NCBI RefSeq assembly: GCF_030867145.1
Contig: NC_134434.1
Coordinates: 7,998,001 to 8,062,000 of the forward strand
Origin: Opisthocomus hoazin
Lineage: Eukaryota > Chordata > Aves > Opisthocomiformes > Opisthocomidae
Length of the DNA stretch: 64,000 bases
Direction: 5' to 3'
Shown: piece by piece, positions 50,001 through 58,110 of the stretch
How the letters are laid out: each line of letters opens with the position of its first letter
Numbering within the stretch: the stretch's first letter is position 1
Notes under the pieces: model-generated
The model's input: the letters and a program-made list of their open reading frames with translations, nothing else
Database searches by the model: none
Told to the model about the DNA's origin: nothing
Made by a program: the position numbers and the translations under genes

Positions 50001-53000
50001 CCACGGCCCCGCTATCGGGACATGGCCACGGCCCCGCTGGCAGCAGAGCCGCAGCCTCCACCACGCTGGAGCTCAGCCTGCGCCATCTGAGGCTGGGTAA
50101 CGTTTGTGCAGCAGAAATATTGGCAGAATTTCTGTGGGGAAGGGATTTTCAGACAGTTTGCCAGGTTAAGTGCAGCGGGTGTTTATCTATCTGTATATAT
50201 ACATCTCTACATAAATAAAGTCATTTTTGCAGCAGTGCCTACATAAACATATCTTCCTCAAGCACGAAGCTCACTGAATAAATGAGAGTAGGATCTGGAG
50301 ACAAGGCATCATCCGCAGAGCCGGAGCACCGGCGACCATCAGCCACCGGCCATCCCCGCGGCACGGCACGCCGGGCACAGAAGGCAGCGATGGAGAGCAG
50401 CACCAGGTCCAGAGGCTCAACGCAGCCGAGCCGCTCTCTTGACCCATGGGGTCTCGTGGGGACAGACATGGTGGCACAGATTCATGGAAATATCCTTCCA
50501 AATTCAGCGCATGTTCCCCAAAGCGGAGGGAACCGGAGCACCACTCGGCCCCGGCAGCAGCCAGCACCGCTCAGGGCAGGGCCCCGCCGCCCGACAGCAG
50601 CCATCAGAGCGATAAATAAAGAGAAGGAACCCCCAAGGGTCCCACCGCTCAGCCGGAGGGGGAGGCGACGCTTTGCTGGCCACAAAATTCACGAAACCTT
50701 TGGAGGAAGTTTGCGAACGCGCGCTTTCCGAAGGCATTGTCTGGAGACTCCGACAACAACAGCCCGGCAGGATGAGGGCACTGAAAAGGGCTCTTTGCTA
50801 CGGAGATAAAAATAGAGATTTTTCAAGCCTTCCTCTCACTCCCAGGGTGGGAAGGGAAGGTGGCTCCGGAGCTAATGCACCTTCTCACCCCCCTCCAGGT
50901 GAGAGGCTGCAGAGCTGGCAGCTGCTCGGAAGCGCGACTGAAAAATAAACATTTATGGCACGCAATACGCTTTGCAAGCCCGCGCCGGCCAGCACGGTGC
51001 AGTAACCAGTCCCGTGCCGCTGTAGGGTGCCCAGCCGGTGGACGCACCCCCAGCCCCCGACCCCTGAGCCGAGGTGTCCATGCAGCTTTGCCCGGGCTTG
51101 CCATCGCTGGTGAGGGGACGCCCGCTTTGCCAGGCACGACAGCAAAGCCGGGGTTCAGCAGAACTCCGGTAGCGAGTGCAGATCTCGTTCTCCCTCGGAT
51201 TTTGCTCCATCAGCACCACCCGCAAGCTGTTTGCCTTCACACGCCACCCGGGTAGAGCTTAGAAAAACACAGCAAAAAAAAACCTGGCAGCCGCAGGTTG
51301 ACAGGGCCTCGCTTTGTTCCGCTGCGCCGAACTCCCTGGGTAATGCCACTCCGCTCTCCGGGGCTGGCACGGCCGCGCTCGGCTGCCAAAACCGAAACTA
51401 ATGCAAAGCACGAGGTCTCCAGGACAGAGTCCTGCCGAGCCGGGGGAGAAGGGGCAGCGGGAAATGAGGTCCCCGTCTCTCCCCTCCGAGCGCACTCGAC
51501 GTGACAGCGAGGATCTCCCAGCTGCTCCGACGCTGTAGCAGCCAGCCCAGGAGTAAAAGTTTAAGTCCTGCCCAAGAACAAGCTGGAAATGGAGCTGGTT
51601 CGGGTCGTATCAGGTTTCTCCTGCGTAGGAAGGACCTGCGCAACACCTCCTTAAGGGCTTTTAAATAAAGAAATTAAAAGCAGGCTGCACAGCTCTCCCA
51701 GGTCCGTTCCCGCAGCCTCCCAGGCAGCTCCTGAAACCCCACAGAGCGGCAGTGGGTGCTGCTTCGCACTGCAGCCACGGTCTGCCAGGCCCCGGGCTCC
51801 ACACCACCAGCCATGGTGCCTCCCCGATGCCAGTGCCACGACCGCAGCCAGCCTGTACAGAATCCCAGAATCCCATCATGGTGGGGGTTGGCAGGGCCCT
51901 CTGTGGGTCACCCAGCCCAACCCCCTGCCCAAGCACGGTCACCCAGAGCAGGCTGCACAGGACCTTGTCCAGGCGGGTCTTGAATATCTCCAGAGAAGGA
52001 GACTCCACAGCCTCCCTGGGCAGCCTGGGCCAGGGCTCCGTCACCCTCAGAGGGAAGAAGTTCTTCCTCATCTTCAGCTGGAGCTTCCTCAGCTTCAGTT
52101 TGTGCCCATTGCCCCTTGTCCTGTGGCTGGGCACCACTGGAAAGGGTCTGGCCCCGTCCTCCTGACCCCCACCCTGCAGATATTTAGAGGCATTTCTAAG
52201 GTCCCCTCACAGCCTTCTCTTCTCCAGGCTGAACAAGCCCAGCTCCCTCAGCCTCTCCTCATAGGAGAGATGCTGCAGTCCCCTCCTCATCCTCGTAGCC
52301 CTGCGCTGGACTCTCTCCAGTAGCTCCTCATCTTTCTGGAACTGGGGAGCCCAGCACTGGACACAGCACTGCAGATGGGGCCTCACCAGGGCAGTGTAGA
52401 GGGGAAGGAGAACCTCCCTCGCCCTGCTGCCCACACTCCTCTTGATGCCCCCCAGGATCCCATCGGCCTTCTTGGCACCCAGGGCACGCTGCTGGCTCAT
52501 GGTCACCCTGTCGTCCCCCAGCACTCCCAGTCCCTCTCCGCAGAGCTGCTCTCCAGCAGGTCAGCCCCAGCCTGTACTGGTGCCTGGGGTTGTTCCTCCC
52601 CAGGTGCAGGACCCTGCCCTTACCCTTGCTGAACCTCATCGGGTTCCTCTCTAACCAACTCATCCAGGAGATTGCCCAGATCTCTAGAGGAGAGCACAGC
52701 CAGGCTCTCCTCCGCGCAGCAACGGGCTAGACAAGCAGGGACCAAGGTGCCTGGATTTGTCACAGGGATGGGCATCGCTGCCAATGCCGGAGCATGTGCT
52801 GTGCCCTGGGCTCCTCTCCCAGCCACCCCACTGCAGGGACAGCCTGGCTGGGGACGTCCCGGACACCTTAGCGAGCACAAGGGATGGACTTGGAGCTAAA
52901 ATCCAGCTTCAGTACTTTCCCAACACCCTCCTTTGATGCTTCTGTGCAGCACTAAGGTGTGATGGCTCCCGGCAAGACCGATGCTGCCCAGCGGCGTGGG

Positions 53001-56000
53001 TGGCTGGGGCTCAGCCTGGCACCCATGGCTTCCCTGGGGGACTCGCGGGTGGCAGCAGGACACGATGTGACTGCAACAAGCATCATCAGAGGGGGGGTAG
53101 CCCCACGGGACTCTCCACTACGCCACAGTCACGCTGCGAAAGCGGCTCAGCTACGAGGAAGTTTTGTTTCTAACTGGGTCAGGCCTGCTCCAGCGACGCC
53201 TTCGTTATTCCTCTGTTAATAGTTAATGCCCGGACGAACCCCAGCGCTGCCCGCCTCTCCGCTCGTCCTGCCCCGCGCCGTCAGGGGACGGCCCCACGGT
53301 TCCAAGAGCCAAGTTTCTGCTGGGAGGGGAGCCTCGCCGGGCTCGTTAGCAGGGCTGATTGCGATTGCTGACAACACACCCACCTCGCCACTCCGCCGCC
53401 GGGAACGTCCCCAGCATCTCGGTGCACCGTAACACGCAACGCAGCAGCGTTTCACAACCCGGGTTGCTGACGGCTGCCGCGCTGCATCCCGCCCTCGCCG
53501 CCGGCGAGCCCCCCTTGCCCTGCGCTCCCAAACTCGCCCCAAGATGGCTGAGCCATTGTCCTCCTCCAGCTACGGCTCTCACAAGGTCCTGCCCCGAAGC
53601 CAGCCGGCTCAGCACAATCTTTACTGGAGAAAGAGCTTAGGAGCCAGGGAATTAGGGAAAAAAAAAATCAGGGTCCCCATCTAAAGGCATTTAATTTCTA
53701 CTAGGTGTCGTGTCAGAGGATGAAGGGATCCAAGATTCAGGGCAAGAGCTCTGCACGTCTTTGTCGTCAGGGTCTGGGTTTGAAGGGAGCCGGAACAGGG
53801 ACCGGCACAGTGCGCCGAGCCCCGCAGCATGCTGGCACAGCACCCACCGGGAACACCCCATCTGCACCCATCAGCGGTCACCCCTGCCAACCAGATCCCG
53901 AGGCTGGGATCCCCACTGCTGAGCCGGGAGGGCCACGCAGCCCCAGCCCCTTCCCCGAGGGACTCGGCCAAAGGCTCCGGCTCCAAGAGGTGCCCTGCGC
54001 CGTACCCTGCCCCACGAGACGGGCAGCACCGGGGTGAAAACTCAGCCACAAGCAGGCTCAAGGCAACAAGGCTCCGAAGGCAGCGGCTGCCTCCGTCCCC
54101 GGGAGCAGCATCCCTCATCAGCAGGAGCGGCAGCAGCACAGGAAGCTATTTGGGGCACCGCAGGCAAGCGAGGAGCCACCTGCTCTGTAACAGTCTGCAC
54201 ATCTGAGCATTTTGGGGATGCACCATCCTGGCAGAGGTCAGCACCCCGCTCCCGCTGCGGAGCAGTACACCTGGCAGCGCACAGAGCAGCCACCCCGGAG
54301 CCGAACCCATCCAAGCAGCCGGACCAGCACAAAGCCTCGCTCCACATGGACTGGGCTGCAGAGCCAAGGCACCTACAAAGACCCAACTCTGGCAACAGTG
54401 TGTTCCCCTCTGAAGACACCACAGCCCATGGCCCTGCTCGCTCCGGGACAAGCCTGGCCTCCATCCTCTGCCGTTCTTGCTGCGAAAGGAATTTTGCAGC
54501 GCTTGACCTGCTCCCCCGCATCACCCACCGCCCGCAGCCGTGCGGCGATGCCCCGGTCAGCTCGGAGCGCCAGCTCCCAGTCAGCAGCTACCCATGCCCG
54601 GGGTGCAGGACGCCGCGGCGCAGGGAGCCCAGACAGCAAGAGCAGGGTGCTCGGCATTCGGGGGTGGCACGGGCTGGCTCCTTCCTCCTCGGCCACACTG
54701 CATCGTCCCTCCGCTGCCAAACGCACCGAGCCACCCACAATTTCCCTTCTGATTCACTTGGGCGAGAGTCGCTCCCCTTCCCTCTGGACTTGGGAGATAA
54801 TGAGGCAAGAGGCTGTAACGCCGGCAAGAACATTTATTACAGCCGATGGGTAGCAAAAGATTATCGGGAATCACGCCTGCGTTTGTGCAAGACAATCTGG
54901 CTTTGAGTTCGGGGTGCTCTTCAGCGAACACCTCTTCCGACGCAGAGCTGTTCACACTCTGCCGCGAAGCGATCTTCCATGCGAAGAAATAGCTTTAAAA
55001 TGAAATGGAGCCCGTAAACGGCGATAATCTAACCCGTCGCAAACGAGACAGATCTGTCTTTGGGGGAAGGAGGAATCGCCAGTCCCTCCTTTCTGCGCGA
55101 GGGACGAGCGATGCCCGGGGAGCCGCACTCCCACCAAACTGCCCGACCCCGCAGCGGCTTCCCAGCCAGCGAGCCCACCCAGCAGCTGCCCACCACAATG
55201 AGGTCTTCGCCGCTGGAGCAGCCCCAGGGAAGGTGGGCTCACGTCGGCGGAAGGTGCCAGCAGCCTCCGTCTCCCTCTGTAATTACTACGCGCGTGGGCA
55301 GCTGCCTGTCGTGGCAGCACCGGCACGGGGGCGGCTGACAGCTCCTCCACCGTCTCGTTAGCGCAGTCGCTGCGAGGGTGAGCACTGCTGCTGGAAAACA
55401 GAGTGCCATGGGCTGCCCGAGCAGCTCGCCGCGGGAGAGCCAGCGCCGGGGACGGTGCCCAGCACGGCGAGCAGCCGGTCCAGCGCCAGACCTGGCGGGG
55501 AACCAGTGAGGCTGCCAAAACCCCGGCAAGATGATGGCAGCGGCTGGAAGCAAAGCATGGGGCAGCTGCCTGTCCTGCACCTCTGCCACGTGGGTTCGGT
55601 GGCTGCGAGGAAGCAGCAGCCAAACCCCCCCGGCATCACCCCCCTTCCTTGGGGTTGTCTGCCCCAGACCACAGCGGTGTTCACGGCTACCGCGCACGCC
55701 AGAAAAGCCACAAAACCCACAGGTGGGAGATGGGGAAGTGAAGCACTGGGGGTGGCTTTGGACTGGGAGACTCTAAAGCTCTGGAGAGTCCACATGTTTC
55801 CTGGGCCACCAGCCCTTGCGCTGGGCTCCAGGAGGTCACAGAAGTCCTCAAAGCAAGAGGCAAACACTGGGTTCCCGCACGCACCTCTGCCACACATGCC
55901 CAGAGGCCAAGAAAAGCGTCCTCATCTTCGGAGGAGCAGCAGTTCCTCGCTCACCGCGGGAAATGCTGATGGACTCAGGACCGTCCTCCTCCAGTGCAGA

Positions 56001-57396
56001 CGCCAACAGTGGGTAAAGCCCCACGATCTGACCCCGGCTCCACGGCCTCACTCCCCACACCTGGCTGCGCCCACCGAGACACCAGGAAATCCAAGTGTTG
56101 GCCAGACCTTTGGACTCCTCTCGAGTCCGTCTTCGGCTGTTGCGGCCCAGAGGCCCCCATGCACCCTTGGCACTGCAGCCAGGCTGCGATGGAGACGGCG
56201 CTGCCGCAAGCTCCGGGCGCTCTGCTCCCACCGGCCCACAGCTCCCGCGCCGCAGGAACAACGGAAACCGATGGTCAGAGGCAAGAGCAGAGCCCCAACA
56301 GCATCCACCCCTCACGTCTCGGGGGAACGGGTCTCATGTAAGCACCGTCTCCGTAACGGCACAAGCTGCCCCGCACGGCTGCGCACGGGCAGCTAGGGAA
56401 ATGCTGACCTGCTCCACAAACCTGTTATTGGCACCGTTCTTCGAGGACAACGCGCCCCGACCGAGTCGCCCACAGAAACTGCTCCCAGCGACTGTCCCCA
56501 ACCGGGTGCCCAGCCAGCTCCCACGGCCGAGCGTGCCGACGCGCAAACCCTCGGCTCCCCGGGAGGGTCGGGTACCGCCGGCACGGGGACCCGACCGCGG
56601 CAGCGCCCAAGGCCAACCCGTTCAGTGCTGAGCCCGTTCGGAGGGTGGCAGGGAGAGCCAGGCAGCCGAGCCCCCGCTGTGGGCACACGCGGTAGCCGGA
56701 AAGCTCTGACCGCAGAGCAGCTCCGCGTTCGGCGCAGCCAGGGCTTTGGGGGCCACCAGGTCGCCCGGAGCAGCCACCACACCCCGGGACCCCAAACCCC
56801 GAGACCTGGCAACTTCTTCACCTCGGGTATTTATTTTTCATGTTGAATTTTTCTATCAGAGTTTCTTTCTTTTCCACGCCCTGCTGAGCGCTCCGGGGTA
56901 ACCCAGCCTCCCCACCCCACGCGCAGGGAACCAGGCCAGCTTCCCAGTTCAACCAGTGGCACCCTGCGCTAGAGAGGCTTTGGGAGACCCCCTCGCAGGG
57001 CCCAGCAGCGCTCGGACCCTTCTCCACCGGGAAACCCCAAGCGCATAAATTAATTAATTCTCCTGCTGACGGCGGGAGCGGAGCCGAAAGGGAAAACAAA
57101 AACCCAAACCCCCCCGGGAGAGCCCCGAGCTGCGCGCGGGGGGGCCCGCTGGTCCCCAGAGCCCCAAGCCCCCACGCAGCTGCCGACCCCGCGCCACGAC
57201 CCAGGGAGGGGGGGTCTCGGGGCTGCCCTTCGCTCCGTGCCGGCAGCCCCGGGAGGGAGCGGGGCCGGCCCCCCCCCCCCCCCCCGCCCCGCAGCCCGAG
57301 GTATGCGGGACTTTGGGACTTTCGGCCCCCCCCCGCGCCCGGGCTCACCTTGTAGACGTTCTCGGTGAGGCGGTGCACCTCCTCGGAGCGGGCCAT
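8054..57396 (-). CDS. BAIAP2: BAIAP2 (IRSp53, insulin receptor tyrosine kinase substrate p53), spliced
   Basis: Thirteen shared coding exons and one of three last exons give 521 residues (VSTV end) or 520 (VEVARF end), close to the human forms of 521-522. Order: IMD/I-BAR domain, about residues 1-250, which binds PIP2 membranes and Rac and bends membrane outward; partial CRIB plus proline-rich linker (about 262-288, [19 protein letters not shown]), the Cdc42 site; a Ser/Pro linker with two TLP motifs like the family's 14-3-3 sites; SH3 domain (about 377-437, [16 protein letters not shown] to [11 protein letters not shown]), which recruits WAVE2, Eps8, Mena and mDia; then a splice-variable C terminus. 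The protein links Cdc42/Rac to actin in filopodia and dendritic spines. All junctions are GT/AG and in phase. BAIAP2L1 and L2 are excluded by the CRIB linker and the matching alternative ends. The gene is convergent with AATK. Confidence 0.96.
8079..10239 (-). other. Stretch between BAIAP2 last exons B and C
   Basis: Intron for the long form and, unless a missed signal exists, also 3' UTR for the VEVARF form. I see no repeats of note, no CR1 copy and no exon-like signal. An AT-rich patch lies near 9440-9485. Confidence 0.55.
10240..10267 (-). CDS. BAIAP2: BAIAP2 alternative last exon B (VEVARF end)
   Basis: After the acceptor CCCTTGCAG, 28 bases complete Ser and add PDVEVARF and TGA (10240-10242). 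The mammalian short form ends SADVEVARF, so only one residue differs. No AATAAA was seen on this strand between here and the long-form exon, so this mRNA may use the distal signal at 6037. Confidence 0.88.
10945..12125 (-). other. BAIAP2: BAIAP2 3' UTR of the VSTV form
   Basis: Non-coding stretch between the VSTV stop and the proximal poly(A) signal. It includes a purine-rich block (about 12020-12085 on +) and an AT microsatellite (about 11510-11525). No supported gene is present on either strand. Confidence 0.6.
10962..10967 (-). terminator. BAIAP2: BAIAP2 proximal polyadenylation signal
   Basis: AATAAA on the minus strand in the context TTTGAATAAAAG, about 1.16 kb past the VSTV-exon stop, with T-rich sequence (TTTTATTTATTG) just downstream. 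It would end the PDZ-ligand mRNA near 10945. Confidence 0.7.
12126..12156 (-). CDS. BAIAP2: BAIAP2 alternative last exon A (PDZ-ligand end VSTV)
   Basis: After the acceptor TTTCCGCAG, 31 bases add [10 protein letters not shown] and TGA (12126-12128). The human counterpart is SGSGTLVSTV. The final S-T-V is a class I PDZ ligand, the type that joins IRSp53 to PSD-95-like scaffolds. The exon runs into a 3' UTR of about 1.2 kb ending at the poly(A) signal at 10962-10967. This gives the 521-residue form. Confidence 0.92.
12725..12759 (-). CDS. BAIAP2: BAIAP2 exon 13: GLDDYG exon
   Basis: 35 bases encoding [11 protein letters not shown] and two bases of the next codon. Acceptor CTGCAG, donor AGCAG|GTAAG. 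This is the last shared exon; the split AG is completed by whichever last exon is chosen. It is too short to stand out as an open frame. Confidence 0.94.
12760..14525 (-). other. BAIAP2: BAIAP2 intron 12
   Basis: 1.77 kb of ordinary GC-rich intron. No CR1 copy, tandem repeat or extra exon supported. Confidence 0.85.
14526..14688 (-). CDS. BAIAP2: BAIAP2 exon 12: SH3-distal tail
   Basis: 163 bases; a split Ser, then [20 protein letters not shown] and PPPDYG to [15 protein letters not shown] (residues 446-500). Donor CAG|GTGAGC. A CR1 fragment lies 155 bases upstream of the acceptor. Confidence 0.96.
14689..15581 (-). other. BAIAP2: BAIAP2 intron 11, mostly CR1
   Basis: 893 bases, of which about 660 are one CR1 fragment in the sense direction. 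Confidence 0.9.
14843..15503 (-). mobile_element. CR1 LINE fragment (3' end of ORF2 and 3' UTR)
   Basis: A 5'-truncated CR1 on the minus strand. Its 3' end is at the CACAGAAT (+ strand) end near 14843. The reverse-transcriptase tail ([44 protein letters not shown]) is still readable in one frame, so the copy is fairly young. Confidence 0.95.
15582..15650 (-). CDS. BAIAP2: BAIAP2 exon 11: SH3 domain, last part
   Basis: 69 bases encoding [20 protein letters not shown] then HA (residues 424-445). [10 protein letters not shown] is the conserved Trp-Phe-Pro/Tyr end of the SH3 fold. Only 109 bases separate it from exon 10. Donor GCCAG|GTAGGA; reading through would hit a TAG at once. Confidence 0.96.
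15651..16400 (-). other. BAIAP2: BAIAP2 introns 10 and 9 around exon 10
   Basis: Intron 10 (15651-15759, 109 bases) and intron 9 (15962-16400, 439 bases). No repeats or extra exons seen. Confidence 0.85.
15760..15961 (-). CDS. BAIAP2: BAIAP2 exon 10: SH3 domain, first part
   Basis: 202 bases (residues 356-422). [20 protein letters not shown] holds the second TLP motif. From about residue 377 the SH3 fold runs [38 protein letters not shown]. Donor AAAAT|GTGAGT splits the Met codon before the RGWFPF of the next exon. Confidence 0.96.
16401..16602 (-). CDS. BAIAP2: BAIAP2 exon 9: Ser/Pro-rich linker
   Basis: 202 bases encoding [13 protein letters not shown] to [17 protein letters not shown] (residues 289-355) plus one base. 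YSNTLPVRK is the first of two TLP motifs that match phospho-dependent 14-3-3 sites described for IRSp53. The middle ([16 protein letters not shown]) differs most from mammals. Acceptor CCGTAG, donor TCAG|GTGAGG. Confidence 0.95.
16603..17683 (-). other. BAIAP2: BAIAP2 intron 8
   Basis: 1.08 kb. A CR1 fragment occupies 16796-17224; the rest is plain GC-rich intron. Confidence 0.88.
16796..17224 (-). mobile_element. CR1 LINE fragment
   Basis: Minus-strand CR1 3' fragment, about 430 bases, truncated at the [17 protein letters not shown] segment. Shares long near-identical blocks with the other copies in the window. Confidence 0.95.
17684..17911 (-). CDS. BAIAP2: BAIAP2 exon 8: end of IMD and CRIB-like linker
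   Basis: 228 bases, 76 codons (residues 213-288). It begins [15 protein letters not shown], the last IMD helix, then the Ser-rich [18 protein letters not shown] and [14 protein letters not shown], the partial CRIB/proline-rich segment that binds Cdc42 and folds back on the SH3 domain. Acceptor CTGCAG, donor GGA|GTAAGT. Confidence 0.96.
17912..20432 (-). other. BAIAP2: BAIAP2 intron 7
   Basis: 2.52 kb with one CR1 fragment (18561-19006). The rest has no tandem repeat or exon-like signal. Confidence 0.87.
18561..19006 (-). mobile_element. CR1 LINE fragment
   Basis: Minus-strand CR1 3' fragment, starting CACAGAATCACAGGATCCC on + and truncated near the [13 protein letters not shown] segment. 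Confidence 0.95.
20433..20585 (-). CDS. BAIAP2: BAIAP2 exon 7
   Basis: 153 bases, 51 codons, starting [20 protein letters not shown] and ending [13 protein letters not shown] (residues 162-212), the last part of the IMD helices. Acceptor TCCCAG, donor AAG|GTGAGT. Confidence 0.96.
21391..21775 (+). mobile_element. CR1-like LINE fragment, older subfamily, plus orientation
   Basis: Reads like a CR1 3' region on + (CTGCTCAGCCTGGAGCAG, then AAATTTCTTACACTGAGGGT and GGCCCAGGTTGCCCAGAG), clearly diverged from the main set. The only CR1 in BAIAP2 introns in antisense direction. Confidence 0.8.
26059..26499 (+). repeat. Minisatellite of 45-base and about 64-base units
   Basis: Eight tandem units begin CTCAGCTCC and contain GGCCAAACCCCCT. 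Four are short (45 bases). Four are long (about 62-65 bases) through an insert resembling GCTCGGGGGATGCCACCC, and the two types are interspersed. The 45-base period keeps frames open and explains the long open frames here on both strands. Confidence 0.9.
29886..30172 (-). mobile_element. CR1 LINE fragment, diverged subfamily
   Basis: Minus-strand CR1 3' fragment: GTCTGGGTTGGAAAGGACCT on +, then TGGGCAACCTGGGTCAGTG and GAAGAATTTCTTCCTAATC. Different subfamily and older than the main set. Confidence 0.88.
31514..31845 (-). mobile_element. CR1 LINE fragment
   Basis: Minus-strand CR1 3' fragment of the main set, with a small internal deletion near its 3' end (the GGGGTTGG motif is missing). Confidence 0.93.
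32702..32839 (-). CDS. BAIAP2: BAIAP2 exon 6
   Basis: 138 bases, 46 codons, starting [19 protein letters not shown] and ending [12 protein letters not shown] (residues 116-161). It includes the basic KKLRKKS patch that contacts phosphoinositide membranes. Acceptor CACCCAG, donor CAG|GTAGGA. Confidence 0.96.
32840..33521 (-). other. BAIAP2: BAIAP2 introns 5 and 4 around exon 5
   Basis: Intron 5 (32840-33171) and intron 4 (33244-33521). Short GC-rich introns without repeats. Confidence 0.85.
33172..33243 (-). CDS. BAIAP2: BAIAP2 exon 5
   Basis: 72 bases, exactly 24 codons, [19 protein letters not shown] then SRYLS (residues 92-115). Acceptor CTGCAG, donor AGT|GTGAGTG. IMD domain. Confidence 0.96.
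33522..33583 (-). CDS. BAIAP2: BAIAP2 exon 4
   Basis: 62 bases encoding [20 protein letters not shown] (residues 72-91 after a split Gly). Acceptor TTTGCAG, donor ATG|GTGAGC. Appears unchanged from the mammalian protein as I remember it. Confidence 0.96.
37026..37127 (+). repeat. 34-base tandem repeat, three copies
   Basis: Three head-to-tail units, each GGTCAAGCAAGCCACAGTGA plus 14 more bases. The first two are identical; the third has a G for A in AAGCGAG and diverges at its end. Confidence 0.93.
41831..42520 (-). mobile_element. CR1 LINE fragment, about 690 bases
   Basis: Minus-strand CR1 reaching upstream to the [18 protein letters not shown] segment of the reverse-transcriptase tail. 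The frame is open in parts ([20 protein letters not shown]), with a few indels. Confidence 0.95.
44993..45079 (-). CDS. BAIAP2: BAIAP2 exon 3
   Basis: 87 bases. The split codon makes Ser, followed by [20 protein letters not shown] and ESQGSKEL. Acceptor TTTCAG, donor TTGG|GTAAGTG. IMD helix region (residues 42-70). Ser-Met replaces Gly-Val of the human protein just before TYAAKGYF. Confidence 0.95.
45080..47043 (-). other. BAIAP2: BAIAP2 intron 2
   Basis: 1.96 kb. No CR1 copy. It contains an AT-rich, CpG-poor block (about 46510-46810) flanked by GC-rich sequence. No extra exon supported. Confidence 0.85.
47044..47119 (-). CDS. BAIAP2: BAIAP2 exon 2
   Basis: 76 bases, [25 protein letters not shown] plus one base. 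Acceptor CTCTAG, donor GCAA|GTAAGTG. Part of the first long helix of the IMD domain (residues 17-41). Length and phase equal the mammalian exon. Confidence 0.95.
47953..48411 (-). mobile_element. CR1 LINE fragment
   Basis: Minus-strand CR1 3' fragment of the main set, with a 3-base deletion relative to the others in the GGGAAGTTCTTCCTCGTG block. Confidence 0.95.
49934..50040 (+). repeat. Short minisatellite, about 25-32 base unit
   Basis: Four imperfect units of the type GGGACACGGCCACAGCCCCG followed by a variable CTGTC/CTATC linker; one has an extra CTGCGGT. Confidence 0.88.
51857..52690 (-). mobile_element. CR1 LINE fragment, longest in the window (about 830 bases)
   Basis: Minus-strand CR1 reaching the segment that reads [16 protein letters not shown], typical of avian CR1 ORF2. 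Frames are broken in places, so it is not a functional copy. Confidence 0.95.
57349..57396 (-). CDS. BAIAP2: BAIAP2 exon 1 (start)
   Basis: Encodes [16 protein letters not shown] and ends AAG|GTGAGC. I chose the ATG at 57394-57396 because it has G at -3 and G at +4, a strong Kozak context, and lines up with the family N terminus ([14 protein letters not shown]). An in-frame ATG at 57418-57420 would add MVLPGPPA. It has C at -3, and a scanning ribosome meets it first, so an eight-residue extension is possible. Confidence 0.9.
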
Positions 57397-57419
57397 GGCG
57401 GGCGGGCCGGGCAGCACCA

Positions 57420-57560
57420 TGGGCGGGCGGCGAGCGGGGCGCGGGGCCGGCGGCGGGCGCGGGGAGCAGCAGCAGCGGCGCCCGCAGCGCCTTTTATCGG
57501 CTCCCGCCCGGCCCCGCCTCCGGCTCGCCCCGGCCCCGCCCAGGCCCCGCCCCGAGGGGA
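57420..57560 (-). promoter_or_regulatory. BAIAP2: BAIAP2 core promoter and 5' UTR
   Basis: On the minus strand a cluster of GGGGCGGGGCC-type GC boxes (about 57512-57560) is followed by a TATA-like GATAAAAGG (core 57492-57497), which would place the start near 57465. The 5' UTR is then about 45-70 bases with no upstream out-of-frame ATG. The surroundings (about 57050-57650) are CpG-dense, consistent with a CpG-island promoter. The start site is inferred. Confidence 0.65.
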
Positions 57561-57561
57561 G

Positions 57562-57608
57562 GAGCCGAGCCGAGCCGAGCCGAACCGAGCCGAGCCGAGC
57601 CGAGCCGG
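57562..57608 (+). repeat. GCCGA pentamer repeat beside BAIAP2 promoter
   Basis: About nine tandem GAGCC units with one AACC variant, immediately upstream of the GC boxes. Confidence 0.93.
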
Positions 57609-57650
57609 GCAGGGCGTGGGGCCGGGGGGCCGTGGCGGGAGGGCTGCGCC

Positions 57651-58110
57651 GTGCCATGCCCCCTCCCACACCCCGAACCCCGCTATGCCCCGGCCCGTAC
57701 CCCTCCCGTACCCCATTCCGCATCCCCTACCCCTCCCGTGCCCCCTTCCCCGTCCTGTACCCCACTCCCAACCCGTACCCTGTTCTGCAGCCCAACCCCC
57801 TCATATCCCTCTCCATCCCCCATTCCCCATCCATCCCCCATCCCATCCCCCATTCCCCATCCCATCCCCCATTCCCCATCCCATTCCCCCTCCCATACCC
57901 CTCTCTATCCCCCATTCCCCCTCCCATACCCCTCTCTATCCCCCATTCCCCATCCCATTCCCCGTCCCATATCCCATTCCCCCACCCATACCCCTCTGTG
58001 TCCCCCATATCCCATCCCATCCCCCATTCCCCGTCCCGTACCCCTCCCACACCCCATGCCCCGTCCCACGTCCCCACCAAGCCCCAGAACCTACCCTCCA
58101 CTCCCTGCTG
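57651..58110 (+). repeat. C-rich minisatellite upstream of BAIAP2
   Basis: About 450 bases made of irregular CCCCATTCCCCATCCCATCC-type units, almost purely C, T and A on +. The minus strand is a long series of GGG and GGGG runs. Confidence 0.9.

Larger units (their letters stand above)
47120..57348 (-). other. BAIAP2: BAIAP2 intron 1 (10.2 kb)
   Basis: Contains CR1 fragments (47953-48411, 51857-52690) and a short minisatellite (about 49934-50040). The end next to exon 1 is a CpG-dense island. Nothing else supportable. Confidence 0.85.
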
